Positions 9,510-18,507 of a DNA stretch of 64,000 nt are shown one piece after another. The notes under the pieces are model-generated. The model saw only the letters and a program-made list of their open reading frames with translations. It ran no database searches and had not been told where the DNA came from. Both the position numbers and the translations under genes were made by a program. Source of the DNA: Rhynchopus euleeides (lineage: Eukaryota > Euglenozoa > Diplonemea > Diplonemida > Diplonemidae); the NCBI GenBank assembly GCA_963210315.1, contig OY723257.1, positions 1,612,001 to 1,676,000 on the forward strand, written 5' to 3'. Every line of letters begins with the position of its first letter. The first letter of the stretch is position 1.

Positions 9510-11423
9510 ATTATTATTAGCGTTAAATAAAAACGCATTATTTTACGCCCATGAGGCCAGGTTCCGAGTGGGCGTATTTCACGAGCGAAGCGAGTGAAAT
9601 ACGCACCCACGAGGAACCTGGCCTCATGGGAAGTAATAATAATCGTTTTTATTTAAAATTAATACCGTATACGTAAATATTATGGAACGTAAATATTATG
9701 GAACGGGCCCATTTTTGGCCGGTCCGTTCCATAATATTTACGTTCCAAAATATTTACAGGGCCAGTTGGGCCACTCGGTGGTGAGGACGGCTTGCGTCAG
9801 GAATCGCGCGAAAAGTGCACGAGTAGGTCTCGTCAGGGACTCTGTACGCCGTCCGATCACCTGGTCCAAGTCCCCGAGTCGCAGAAAGCCCTGTAAATAT
9901 TATGGAACGAAAAAAATCTGGAACGCCAACCAGGGCTGTTCCTAACTGGGGGGCTTGTTCCCCACTTTCAGGATTCTGAACTTTTTTTCTAAGAATTTTT
10001 GTAAGGGGGAAAAAAGTTTTTTTCTAAGAATTTTGTTAGGGGATTTTTTTTCTAAGGTTGTTTCGCAGAGGAAAAAACGTTTTCTAAGTTTTCCCCAGTC
10101 GACAGGGCGCGCACAAGGATGGAAGGGAAGTCTGTCCCCCGTACCGTTCGCCTTGCTGGCCAACTGGAGAGCCAGACGTTCACTACCGTGGCCTCCGGCG
10201 GCTGGGGGGCTCCGCCCCCCAGACCCCCCTGTGGCATACGTCTCGTACTCAAGTCCTTCGAATCCCATCAGGTCGGGGTCCAACCACTCCAGTCGCCTCT
10301 GAGGACGCAGCCAACTCGCACAGAATCTGTACGCCCACACGAACAGATGTTCGCTACCGTGGCCTCCGGCGGCTGGGGGGCTCCGCCCCCCAGACCCCCC
10401 ATGTAGCGTGTGCCCGTCCATCTATCTCACTTCCCCGGGTACAGTGCAGCGTAGGAGGTCAGCACCACATCCATGAAGCGCTTCTTCGAAGCCTGACTGA
10501 CATCGGACAGGAGGTCGGGCTTCCCCACCTGGGAGGTACACTTGCCGCGTTCGCGACATGCGTGACACGCAACACGCTACCTGAAACGTGAGTGTGCCTT
10601 GCTAACACGAGCATTTCAACGGTCTGCCGACGACCGTTCCCCAAACCAGTAAACCAGCAGTTTTGGAAAATCGGAGAGATCACCCTACTGTGCTGAATAT
10701 GGTGCGCACCACTGCAAAAATCCCCGGGAGCTTTTGGGCTTTCAGACCTGAAGGGGCCAGCAGGTGGGTGGCGTCGGGGAGTGGCAGCTTTGTAACTGTC
10801 CTCCAGCTGCTGGCATGTCCAGCCCTGCGAGAGTGCCAAGGTGTATTGAGTCCCTGCGGAGCACAACCCCCGATGAGAACGAGTGCCAGATGATCCTCAT
10901 TCATTTTCAGCTGTAACGCGCATGAGGGGCACTCTCTGCCGCAAGCATCTCTGGGCATCACCCGAGAGCTGTCACATGATGACGCGGAGAGAAATCAGAG
11001 AAAAAGTCCCGCCTGACGGGCACGCGCCTGGAAACTGTGGGGGGGCGAGCAAAAAATCCCTTGTAAAAATTCTTAGAAAAAACCTGGTTCCCCGACCCAA
11101 AAAACCCGGAAAAAGGGCTCGTTCCCCGCCCAGGCCTGACGCCAACCCACCAGCGTTCCATAATATTTACGTTCCATAATATTTACGTTCCATAATATTT
11201 ACGTTCCAAAATATTTACGTATACGGTACTAGTTTTTATGTTACAAATTTTCAATACTTTGCGCCGACTAAGAGCAATGTGAAAAAAATAGCGTTAAATA
11301 TGAGAAAATAGCGTTAAATATGAGAAAAATAGCGTTAAATATGAAAATAGCGTAAAATAATGGAAAATAACTTAACGCAATTTAGGTGGAAAAGGCGTAA
11401 AGTATTGAAAATGCGTAATATAA
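9510..11423. mobile_element. Element E: short AT-rich element carrying element C
   Basis: E sits between pieces 2 and 3 of element A at a TA site. Without C it is only about 350 bp (9510-9664 and 11229-11423). Motifs of the form TAGCGTTAAAT recur at both ends (9519; several between 11289 and 11341). The left part is a hairpin: TTAAATAAAAACG pairs with CGTTTTTATTTAA, and CCATGAGGCCAGGTTCC pairs with GGAACCTGGCCTCATGG around a GAGCGAAGC loop region (9520-9655). The terminal inverted repeats are imperfect, so the exact ends rest on the reconstruction of element A. Confidence 0.55.
9665..11226. mobile_element. Element C: 1562-bp nonautonomous TA element
   Basis: The termini begin CCGTATACGTAAATATTATG and are inverted at the right end, with one variant base and several repeats of the unit TATTTACGTTCCATAA near 11160-11215. 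TA flanks both ends (9663-9664, 11227-11228). Inside are poly-T-rich CTAAGAA repeats (9980-10095, with counterparts at 11050-11080) and a GC-rich motif, ACCGTGGCCTCCGGCGGC followed by GGGGGGCTCCGCCCCCC, present twice (about 10179-10230 and 10348-10400). No convincing coding frame. Confidence 0.8.
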
Positions 11424-11425
11424 TA

Positions 11426-11810
11426 CCGTATTCGGAAAAATACTGGAACGGAATAATGTTCCAAGTTCCAGCCGAGACCCCATCTGTTCCAGTTATTTTC
11501 CGTTCCAGAATTGTTTTGGGGGGTCTGCGCGGACTTGGCCATTTTCTGAGAGTCGGGTACTTTCCCAAGGGTATGCTGGGCCCACCATCCTCCACCATGG
11601 CATGGGGTGGGGTGAGGTGGGATTTCGGACATGTGCCCCAAAAACTGACAAGTACCCGTCAATTTCCCCCATATTCTAATTCTGGAACGGAAAAATACTG
11701 GAACGGAATAATGTTCCAAGTTTCGAAAATCCGGGTTTGTTCCAGTTACTTTCCGTTCCAGAAAAAATCCGTTCCAGCATTTTTCCGTTCCAGTATTTTT
11801 CCGAATACGG
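11426..11810. mobile_element. Element D: 385-bp TA element
   Basis: The termini begin CCGTATTCGGAAAAATACTG and are exact reverse complements over about 27 bp. TA lies on both sides (11424-11425, 11811-11812). The interior repeats GGAACGGAA and TTCCGTTCC motifs related to the terminal sequences, and has no coding frame. It sits exactly where element E meets piece 3 of element A, so it appears to have entered the TA duplicate left by E. Confidence 0.8.
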
Positions 11811-11864
11811 TACATGTATATACTTGTAGTTATACATGTAAAATTTACAAGATCCCACCGTGCA

Positions 11865-13309
11865 CCCAGGCAGGGGGGGGGGGGGTTATGATTGTCGAGA
11901 GTGAATGGAAAATCAAGTCTCCCAGCACCTTCTTGCAACCGTGCGTGCGTGATGGCAGGCAGCAGCGAAACAGAATATCAGGGAGTGGTGGTGGTGGTGC
12001 ACCATTGTTATCGTGTCATAAAATCGTGGGGCAAAAGAAGAAGCAAAAAAAAGCAACTGCAGACACTGCACTAAACGAGAATAAGACCAGGTGGTGGTGG
12101 TGGTGGAGGAGGAGGGGGGGTAGAGGAGGAGGAGGAGGGCACTTCCAAGGCCATAATCGCCCTGGCCCCCCCCCCCTCCCCATTCTGCATCCTGGGTCTT
12201 CTCCACGTCCTATGTAGATATATATATCGGCCTTTCTCCCTCCTCCCCCCTCCTCACCACCCCCTCCCCCCCACCATTCCTTCTGCGTATTCCGGTGTCG
12301 GGCTTCATCCCCCCCCCCCTCCCCTCCCCCCTGCACAACCACTACCGTCGTCTCCACAATTGCCACCTACCCCCACGAACCCCTCCCCCCGAGCCCAACA
12401 CGCCCTTCCGGAATTTCCGTTTTTTTGAGAACTCGCGAGAACACGAGAGGGGGAGGGGGGGGGGGGGGATGAAGGCGTGGGGCCGGCCTCTCTAAAGCTA
12501 TGCAAGATGATGCGAGATGTGCCCCAAACCACCAATTTTTTTGCGGGGGGGGCGATTCGTCTATCGCCCCGTTATCGCCCAGCCTGGGTTGGGTTCCGAG
12601 AAAAGTCTCAACAATAAAAAAGGCTTCTGTGCGTGCGTAGTTGTCCTATTCGCTACTCCGCGACTTTGTCTTATTCTTGCAATGATTCGCCGCGAAATGG
12701 GACCAGGGGGGATCATAACACAATCACATCCCTCCGCCAACACAATCTGCGAATAAATCCAGGAAAAACAACGCAAGCCTCTGGGAATTGGGTCGGGGTG
12801 TGTGATCTTACCGGTTAAAAAAATAGAAGAAGGCGAACGCGCTGTGCGCACACACGCAAAAGAACAGTTTGCCCCGCCCTCCCCCTCCCCCGCACCCCCA
12901 AGGTGGGAAAAAAAGGTGACAACCATTGAGAACGTTACAGCTCCAACCCCTGGTGGCGGAGGCAGCGAGGCAAAGAGAGAGAGAAACGTGCCGTTTGATT
13001 TGGCTGGGGGGGCTTGCGTTGGCTGGAGATTCAGGGAGGAGCAGCACGCTAGCGCGGCACACGATGTCACATAGCTGAGAAGGGAGAGAGAGAGAGAGAG
13101 AGAGAGCGCGCGATCGAAAGAGAGGCACGCTGCCTCAGGCTCCCTTGATCCTGGTAATACCCGAGAGGGGGCCTGACCAGGGGAGGGTGTCGTGTTGGAA
13201 ATTGGAACCCCTCTCTCTCTCTTGGGATCTCCCCACCCACAGCAGAAACCTTTTTCTTTTCCCATTGCTTTCCGCTCCTGGATTCTCAGCAGACAGGGGA
13301 GGGGGGTGG
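11865..13309. other. Low-complexity intergenic DNA, no gene seen
   Basis: Contains GGT and GGA runs (11985-12000, 12088-12140), poly-C and poly-G runs, and a GA microsatellite (13085-13107). A segment at 11886-11915 (GTCGAGAGTGAATGGAAAA) recurs at 50300. Open frames here are homopolymer-driven. Confidence 0.6.
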
Positions 13310-13509
13310 NNNNNNNNNNNNNNNNNNNNNNNNNNNNNNNNNNNNNNNNNNNNNNNNNNNNNNNNNNNNNNNNNNNNNNNNNNNNNNNNNNNNNNNNNNN
13401 NNNNNNNNNNNNNNNNNNNNNNNNNNNNNNNNNNNNNNNNNNNNNNNNNNNNNNNNNNNNNNNNNNNNNNNNNNNNNNNNNNNNNNNNNNNNNNNNNNNN
13501 NNNNNNNNN
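13310..13509. other. Assembly gap, 200 N
   Basis: Exactly 200 undetermined bases, a typical scaffold spacer. The sequence on either side may not be truly adjacent. Confidence 0.98.
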
Positions 13510-13893
13510 GCAAACCTCCGCCAGGCGTCCCTCTGAGCGCCCCAGCTCTGTGTGCCAGTGCCATGCCAGCGAGTTGGACCTGACCCGCGCCCCCCCCCCC
13601 AGGCCCTGGGGTAAGGATTTTTGGTAGTTCACGGATTTCCTCCGGGGGGGGGGGGGGGGGTAGGGGGGGTCATAAGCCCCCCTAAAAACGTACGAAAACC
13701 AAAATTTTCAACATACCATCAGAACCGCCCTAATACCTGATCTGACCCGAAAATCCGACCCATACCCCCCCGGAAACTGTCTGGGGCCCACTTGTGACAC
13801 CTGATACGCACTTTTGTGATGATTTTTTGGGGTCCTAAAAAATGTACCTCAGTTTCGTACCTTGCCTTTGTACCTGAACCACTCCCGACCGCA

Positions 13894-14912
13894 TTATTTC
13901 GTTCTTTGCCTTTTCTGCGGTGGTTCTGGCTCAGGTGGCACGCATGTTGCCTTCCCCAGTGCCTCGGCAAGGTCTTTCTTGACCTGATTAGTGGGAATGT
14001 TGTGTTGTTGCGTCAGCAGAATGAGTTCAGCCACCTTCTGGGTGTAGTACTTCGATCGCATATGGGTCATTGTGAGTACTTCGTACGCCTGGGAGGCTGC
14101 ATCGGCATTAGTAGGCAGCGTTGTAGATGCTTTTGCTTCGTCGATCTTAGCCTGTGAAGGCACGATTGGGATATTGTACGCCCTGAGAGCCGAAGTGGTT
14201 ATGATTGTGCTGTGTAATTTGCGCCCCGCAGGATATGCACACCACGCAGTCTCGACAACACGTATGAGAGTGTACCATGTGGGGACTCAACAAGGTCATT
14301 GGATCGGCATCTGCCTGCCGACTCAGCCCCCACACAGTGCGACCGCAAGGTCGCCAGGGATGTCTCAACGCCAGGGGAATACCCTCCCCTGGCGTTGTAC
14401 AACCCTACTCTCAACCCTCGGGTCCTCTCCTGGAGGCGGTGGTGGCGGGCCCGCAACGCTTCGTACTTCCGGTACAGACTGAGGTAGTCTGCCCGGCTGA
14501 CCCGCTCATTGCTTCCTAGATCATCTGCTGCTCTGGAGCTGCCATCACTCTCACTGCCCACATCAGTTGGTGTGGGGGTAGGAGCAGGAGGAGTGGGAGG
14601 AGTAGGAGTGCAGGTGACATCTTTCTTGGCTAGCAAGGAACGCCGCTTTTCCCGCACGTGCGTGCAGTTGATGCACCACTGCATATATCTGTCGTCACCA
14701 CGTCCCACTCGCTCTCCTATGTACCCAGCCCGACGGAGCGCCCGAAATAATGTCGCCTCACCGATGTCGTGTGCCGTTTTCTTTTTACGCAGGTCTGCCA
14801 CAACGCTCTCTGCCGAGACCCCGCACATCTCCCGTTTGGCGAGCGTCTTTCGAGCAAGGTACTCCTCTGCAGCAGCATCTGACACCTCTGCGAGGCCCTG
14901 GGCACGCGGCAT
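13894..14912 (-). CDS. Cargo protein of element F, two predicted exons, unknown function
   Basis: Proposed exons are 14912-14409 and 14151-13894, joined in phase 0. The donor is AGA|GTAGGG; the acceptor is TTCACAG|GCT after a pyrimidine-rich stretch. The 257-bp intron contains a 13-bp stem hairpin (14366-14397). The frame is also open upstream to an ATG at 15050 inside the inverted repeat, so the start is uncertain. Exon 1 encodes a basic helical region (ARKTLAKREMCGVSAES; LFRALRRAGYIGERVGRG) that could be a helix-turn-helix, a CINC pair, a Pro/Thr linker and a coiled-coil-like segment (LYRKYEALRARHHRLQERT). Exon 2 is helical and ends in a basic PQKRQRTK tail encoded within the repeat. I recognise no family. 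It may be a DNA-binding factor of the element. Confidence 0.45.
14366..14397. other. Perfect 13-bp stem hairpin in the predicted intron of the element F gene
   Basis: CAACGCCAGGGGA pairs with TCCCCTGGCGTTG around the six-base loop ATACCC. Confidence 0.8.
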
Positions 14913-15691
14913 GTGTTGCTCGGCGTGCTGAGTGAGCGTAGTGACACCCTTCCCTTGCAAAGAACGAAATAATGCGGTCGGGAGTGGTTCAGGTACAAAG
15001 GCAAGGTACGAAACTGAGGTACATTTTTTAGGACCCCAAAAAATCATCACAAAAGTGCGTATCAGGTGTCACAAGTGGGCCCCAGACAGTTTCCGGGGGG
15101 GTATGGGTCGGATTTTCAGGTCAGATCAGGTATTAGGGCGGCTCTGATGGTATGTCGAAAATTTTGGTTTTGTACGGGCTTATGACCCCCCCTAGGCATA
15201 CAGTGCAAACGATAATTATTATCGCACATATACCAGATACGATAATTTTCGGAAAATTATCGCATACGATAATTTATTATCGCATACGATAATCCATTAT
15301 CGTATGATGCGATAATCCCATTATCGTATACGAACGGATACGATAATTATTATCGTATATTATCGCATACGATAATCCCATTATCGTATGTTATCGCATA
15401 CGATAATAATTATCGTATCCGGTCGTATACGATAATGGGATTATCGTATGCGATACTTACTGGGTTGCACTATTCTTGAACACCACTGCCCTCGTCAGAT
15501 TCCTTCACATACTCGTCCGTCATCAGGATTCATCGCCCCCCCCCCCCCCCAGTCCCTTCAACACCCTCGATGTCATCAGACATCGAGACAGAATTCGTCA
15601 TCCCCCCCCCCCACCCGCCCACCGAACAGCACAGGAACCACATCACGGACAGACGACCTGGCACGCCGCCCCCCCCCCCCCATCCCCCCTT

Positions 15692-18010
15692 CTAAATGAT
15701 ATCCATCTCAGTCTCGGATTCGTCCTCCTCAGAGGAATCATCAGAGACATAGTCCCTTTCGAGGGCTTCTGCGAACCGGTTGCTCTTGTCGAAGTAGCCG
15801 AGGAGGTCGCCGTTCCGCTGCAAGAACAGACGATCCGCGTAGGTCTTCGTCGAGATGTTCGACCCCCGCTTGGACTTGCGGGACTCTGCCGTCGAAAACA
15901 CACTGTCGACCTGTGTGACCGACACAGGCGTGCGGAGCCAAGCCACCACATGTGGCGCCAGGATGGGGAACAGCTTCCTCCCCTTCTCCAGCCAGAACGC
16001 AATCGGGGTGTCGGTCTGCAGGGATTCGGCAGGGGCATTGAGGTACTGTGTGAACTCCGCCCAGCACTCGTCGTCAGCAAGGGCATGGAAATCCACGGCC
16101 CACACCAGCTGGTTTGTGATGTCGGGGAAGTCGTCGAAGTCAGCCATCAGCACGGTTTCCGGGTCGAAGATGAGCGCCATCTCGAACCTCGCCTTCGACG
16201 GCCAAGACTCCCAGGCATCCTTCAGCAAGGTGCGGATAGGAGCAGGATAACTGGTGTTCGTCACCACCTTCTGGTACTCCTCCGTGATAGTCCGCACTTT
16301 GATGTGCCCCAGACGGGCTTCCGGGTTCTGCACCCATCGCACGAGCCACAGCACCGGCTCCACCATCTCAGCCACAGCCACCGTCTCGCTGACGTGCTCT
16401 TCCCATGTTCCCTTCTGGATGTGCTCAGAGAGCTGCCTGAGAGTGAGTGGCTTCTTCTTCCTCGCCATCTCCACGCTGACGAACTGCAGCAGCATCGCAC
16501 ACCGGGTCTGCAGGTGGACTGTCAGGTCGAACATCGCTGCCCATCGAGTGTCCGAAGTAGAGGCGGGTTGCTGAGGGCTGGACACCTCCACATTGGCGGC
16601 GTGGGTGTCGTCTGTTTCCGCCACAAAGGCGGCAGCCCGCTCCAGCACCACCGCATCGGTATCTGTGACGTTCACGGATGGGAGAAGCTTGCGGAGCGCA
16701 CGCACCGCTCCGCGGTCGAGAGCGGTGCGCACACGCAAATGAGTGTTCGTTGCAGCATCATGCATCCTCTCCGCCCCCTGTGCCTGAAACTTCTTCCAAC
16801 GGTGCCGGCGCGACTTGCACCCGAAGAACTGCGACACCAGCGTGCAGAAGGCATACGCCCGGGGGTATGACTGGCGCACTGCTCGCTTCAACGCTGCGTT
16901 GAGGTGGTGGCCCAGGCAGTAGATGCCCTCCTCCTTCTTGTCGCCAAACGCCTTGACGTTCACCGACCCGAAGTCAGCGACAACTGTACTGCGGGTAATG
17001 CCGTACAGTTCCCGCACCTCGTCAAGCACATCCCCGACGTCCTCTGCGTTGTGCACCTCGCCGTCACCACGCACTTTCGACAGGAGGAGCACTCCCCTGC
17101 CTCCCACGTAGGCGACGACCGACATGATGGCAAAGCCAAGATGCCGCAGGCCTGTTCCATCAACGCCCAACGCCACCGGCCGGCCGGTGATGCAGTCGCG
17201 GATCTTCTTCTGGATCTCCGCGACGAACAGCGGGGCCTTGCCCAGCAGCGTCCGGGGCTTCGGCAGAGGGGTGGTCATCGGCAGCGCAAGGATAGACGCC
17301 TGGTGAGGCGTGATCCCCGCAATCACAAGGGCAAGTGCCCATGCCTTTTGAAATGATGCGGTGGTCGTGGGATCGCTCTTCGTGGTTGAAACACAGGGGG
17401 CCGCCTGCACTGGCGCTTCCTTCGATGTGGTCTGGTGCGCCTTCGTGTCGGTCACGTGTTTCTTTGCCACTGTCGATTCAGCATGCTTTACGACGATGCT
17501 ACAGAGGTTGCACCACAGGACTTCGTCCGATAATGTCCGGGGGGGGTTTGCATCAAGCAGCATGGTGCGAGTTTCGAACGGGAGGTCCTCCACCGACTTG
17601 ATCGTGTAGGCCGCAGCAACTGTGGCGTCGTACCTCGCCAGTTGCTGCAGCCGCTGCCTGGCTGTTACCAAGGAGATCCTCTTCTTGGCAGCAGCCTCGT
17701 CTGCGGCTTCCTCCACCGTTTTTCTGAGTTTTATCGTGTCCAGGCGTTTCTGCGCGCTCTCCGATTTTCCCGCGGGCTTTGGTGCTGTCTTCTTGGGGGC
17801 TGGCTTCTTCGCTGCTGGCTTCTTTGGGGGTGGCTTTTTCACGGCCGCCTTTTTCGCTGAGGGCTTCTTGTCCTTCCCCCCCGTGACGCGACGGCGTTTC
17901 TGGTCCGGCTCGTCCTCATCACTGCCCTCTTCCTCGTCATCGCCGTCATCATCTTCCTCTGCGTCATCCTCCGTTGTTGTGTCGTCTTTTATCCTACGAC
18001 GACGAGACAT
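15692..18010 (-). CDS. hAT-like transposase, 772 aa
   Basis: A single uninterrupted frame. ATG 18010 is chosen because the frame upstream of it is a duplicated piece of the gene. Residues 1-90 form an acidic patch followed by a Lys/Ala/Pro-rich tail resembling histone H1 (KKPAAKKPAPKK). A BED-type zinc site is visible at C167, C170, H185 and H192. The RNase H-like catalytic core shows D284 (GVDGTG) and D346 (VADFGS), then the hAT hallmark C365-x2-H368 (CLGHHLN) and a DTRW motif near 487-490. The C-terminal hAT dimerisation region is clear at about 672-737 (FWLEKGRKLFPILAPHVVAW; DSVFSTAESRKSKRG). The tail is acidic. The third catalytic acid cannot be fixed by eye. The intact frame and good termini suggest recent activity. 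Confidence 0.85.
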   Translation of the reverse strand: MSRRRRIKDDTTTEDDAEEDDDGDDEEEGSDEDEPDQKRRRVTGGKDKKPSAKKAAVKKPPPKKPAAKKPAPKKTAPKPAGKSESAQKRLDTIKLRKTVEEAADEAAAKKRISLVTARQRLQQLARYDATVAAAYTIKSVEDLPFETRTMLLDANPPRTLSDEVLWCNLCSIVVKHAESTVAKKHVTDTKAHQTTSKEAPVQAAPCVSTTKSDPTTTASFQKAWALALVIAGITPHQASILALPMTTPLPKPRTLLGKAPLFVAEIQKKIRDCITGRPVALGVDGTGLRHLGFAIMSVVAYVGGRGVLLLSKVRGDGEVHNAEDVGDVLDEVRELYGITRSTVVADFGSVNVKAFGDKKEEGIYCLGHHLNAALKRAVRQSYPRAYAFCTLVSQFFGCKSRRHRWKKFQAQGAERMHDAATNTHLRVRTALDRGAVRALRKLLPSVNVTDTDAVVLERAAAFVAETDDTHAANVEVSSPQQPASTSDTRWAAMFDLTVHLQTRCAMLLQFVSVEMARKKKPLTLRQLSEHIQKGTWEEHVSETVAVAEMVEPVLWLVRWVQNPEARLGHIKVRTITEEYQKVVTNTSYPAPIRTLLKDAWESWPSKARFEMALIFDPETVLMADFDDFPDITNQLVWAVDFHALADDECWAEFTQYLNAPAESLQTDTPIAFWLEKGRKLFPILAPHVVAWLRTPVSVTQVDSVFSTAESRKSKRGSNISTKTYADRLFLQRNGDLLGYFDKSNRFAEALERDYVSDDSSEEDESETEMDII

Positions 18011-18079
18011 TTTTTGATCCCTGGTGTTTCCTGTGGAGGGTGATGGCGATGCAGTCACAACATAGCGATAGACACACGG

Positions 18080-18178
18080 GTCGAGAGCGCACACGCAAAT
18101 GAGTGTCACGGATGTGCGTGGCAGTATCCTGTAACCTCTCCGCCCCCCTGTGCCTGAAACTTCTTCCAACGGTGCCAG
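18080..18178. repeat. Duplicate of an internal transposase segment (source 16720-16808)
   Basis: The leader of the transposase gene carries a diverged copy of about 95 bp of its own coding region. Shared blocks include GGTCGAGAGCG, CACACGCAAATGAGTGT and the longer run CTGTGCCTGAAACTTCTTCC followed by AACGGTGCC. The copy has small insertions and deletions. It keeps a frame open to an upstream ATG at 18220, which would give a misleading 842-residue protein. Confidence 0.8.
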
Positions 18179-18507
18179 CTTCATTGACAGGATGCCCCAG
18201 ACAGACATAGTGCTGCGCATGTCATGGCACTATGTGTGTTGTGTCTGCCACCCATTTGTGAGGGACATTCTACACTTCTGAGTGAAGCCCCCCGTCACCA
18301 ATAATTCAAAGAAGCAAAAATGGCAGCTTCCGGCTCCACTTTTACCACTTTTTCAATGTGTTCTGGGCTGATTTCTGGTTTTCCGAAAATCTCAAAAAAA
18401 TTATCGCACCATTATCGTATATTATCGTATACGATAATATACGATAATGGGAGTACGATAATAATTATCGTATGCGATAATAATTATCGTTTGCACTGTA
18501 TGCCTAG

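Larger units (their letters stand above)
7604..11862. mobile_element. Element A, copy 2: split by nested insertions
   Basis: The element survives in three pieces: 7604-7761, 9027-9509 and 11813-11862. These are 158, 483 and 50 bp, together exactly 691 bp, the length of the intact copy at 5953-6643. The pieces match the first copy in order and orientation. The outer flanks carry CA on both sides (7602-7603, 11863-11864), so the target duplication is 2 bp here too. Element B separates pieces 1 and 2. Element E, with C and D, separates pieces 2 and 3. Confidence 0.88.
13661..15194. mobile_element. Element F: 1.53-kb element with about 255-bp inverted repeats and a cargo gene
   Basis: The left end TAGGGGGGGTCATAAGCCC and the right end, its reverse complement, begin inverted repeats of about 255 bp (13661-13915 and 14945-15194), roughly 95% alike by eye. 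The left flank is a run of 18 G. The right end abuts element G. The terminal sequence, total length and poly-G flank match element H (26541-28079), so the two form one family. The interior carries one minus-strand gene. No transposase is recognised. Confidence 0.8.
15193..18507. mobile_element. Element G: hAT-like DNA transposon, about 3.3 kb
   Basis: The inverted termini begin TAGGCATACAGTGCAAACGA at the left and are mirrored at the right, ending at 18507. Starting TAG and containing CAGTG is typical of hAT ends. Both subterminal zones are packed with TATCGCATACGATAAT-type palindromes (15205-15460 and 18395-18495), likely transposase-binding sites. The flanks are C-run before and G-run after, so no 8-bp direct duplication can be read; G lies directly against the end of element F. 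It encodes one transposase. Confidence 0.8.

Noticed and set aside
18011-18220. An N-terminal 70-residue extension of the transposase
   Set aside because: This stretch is largely the duplicated internal segment and leader. The natural start MSRRRR at 18010 begins the acidic/basic head.
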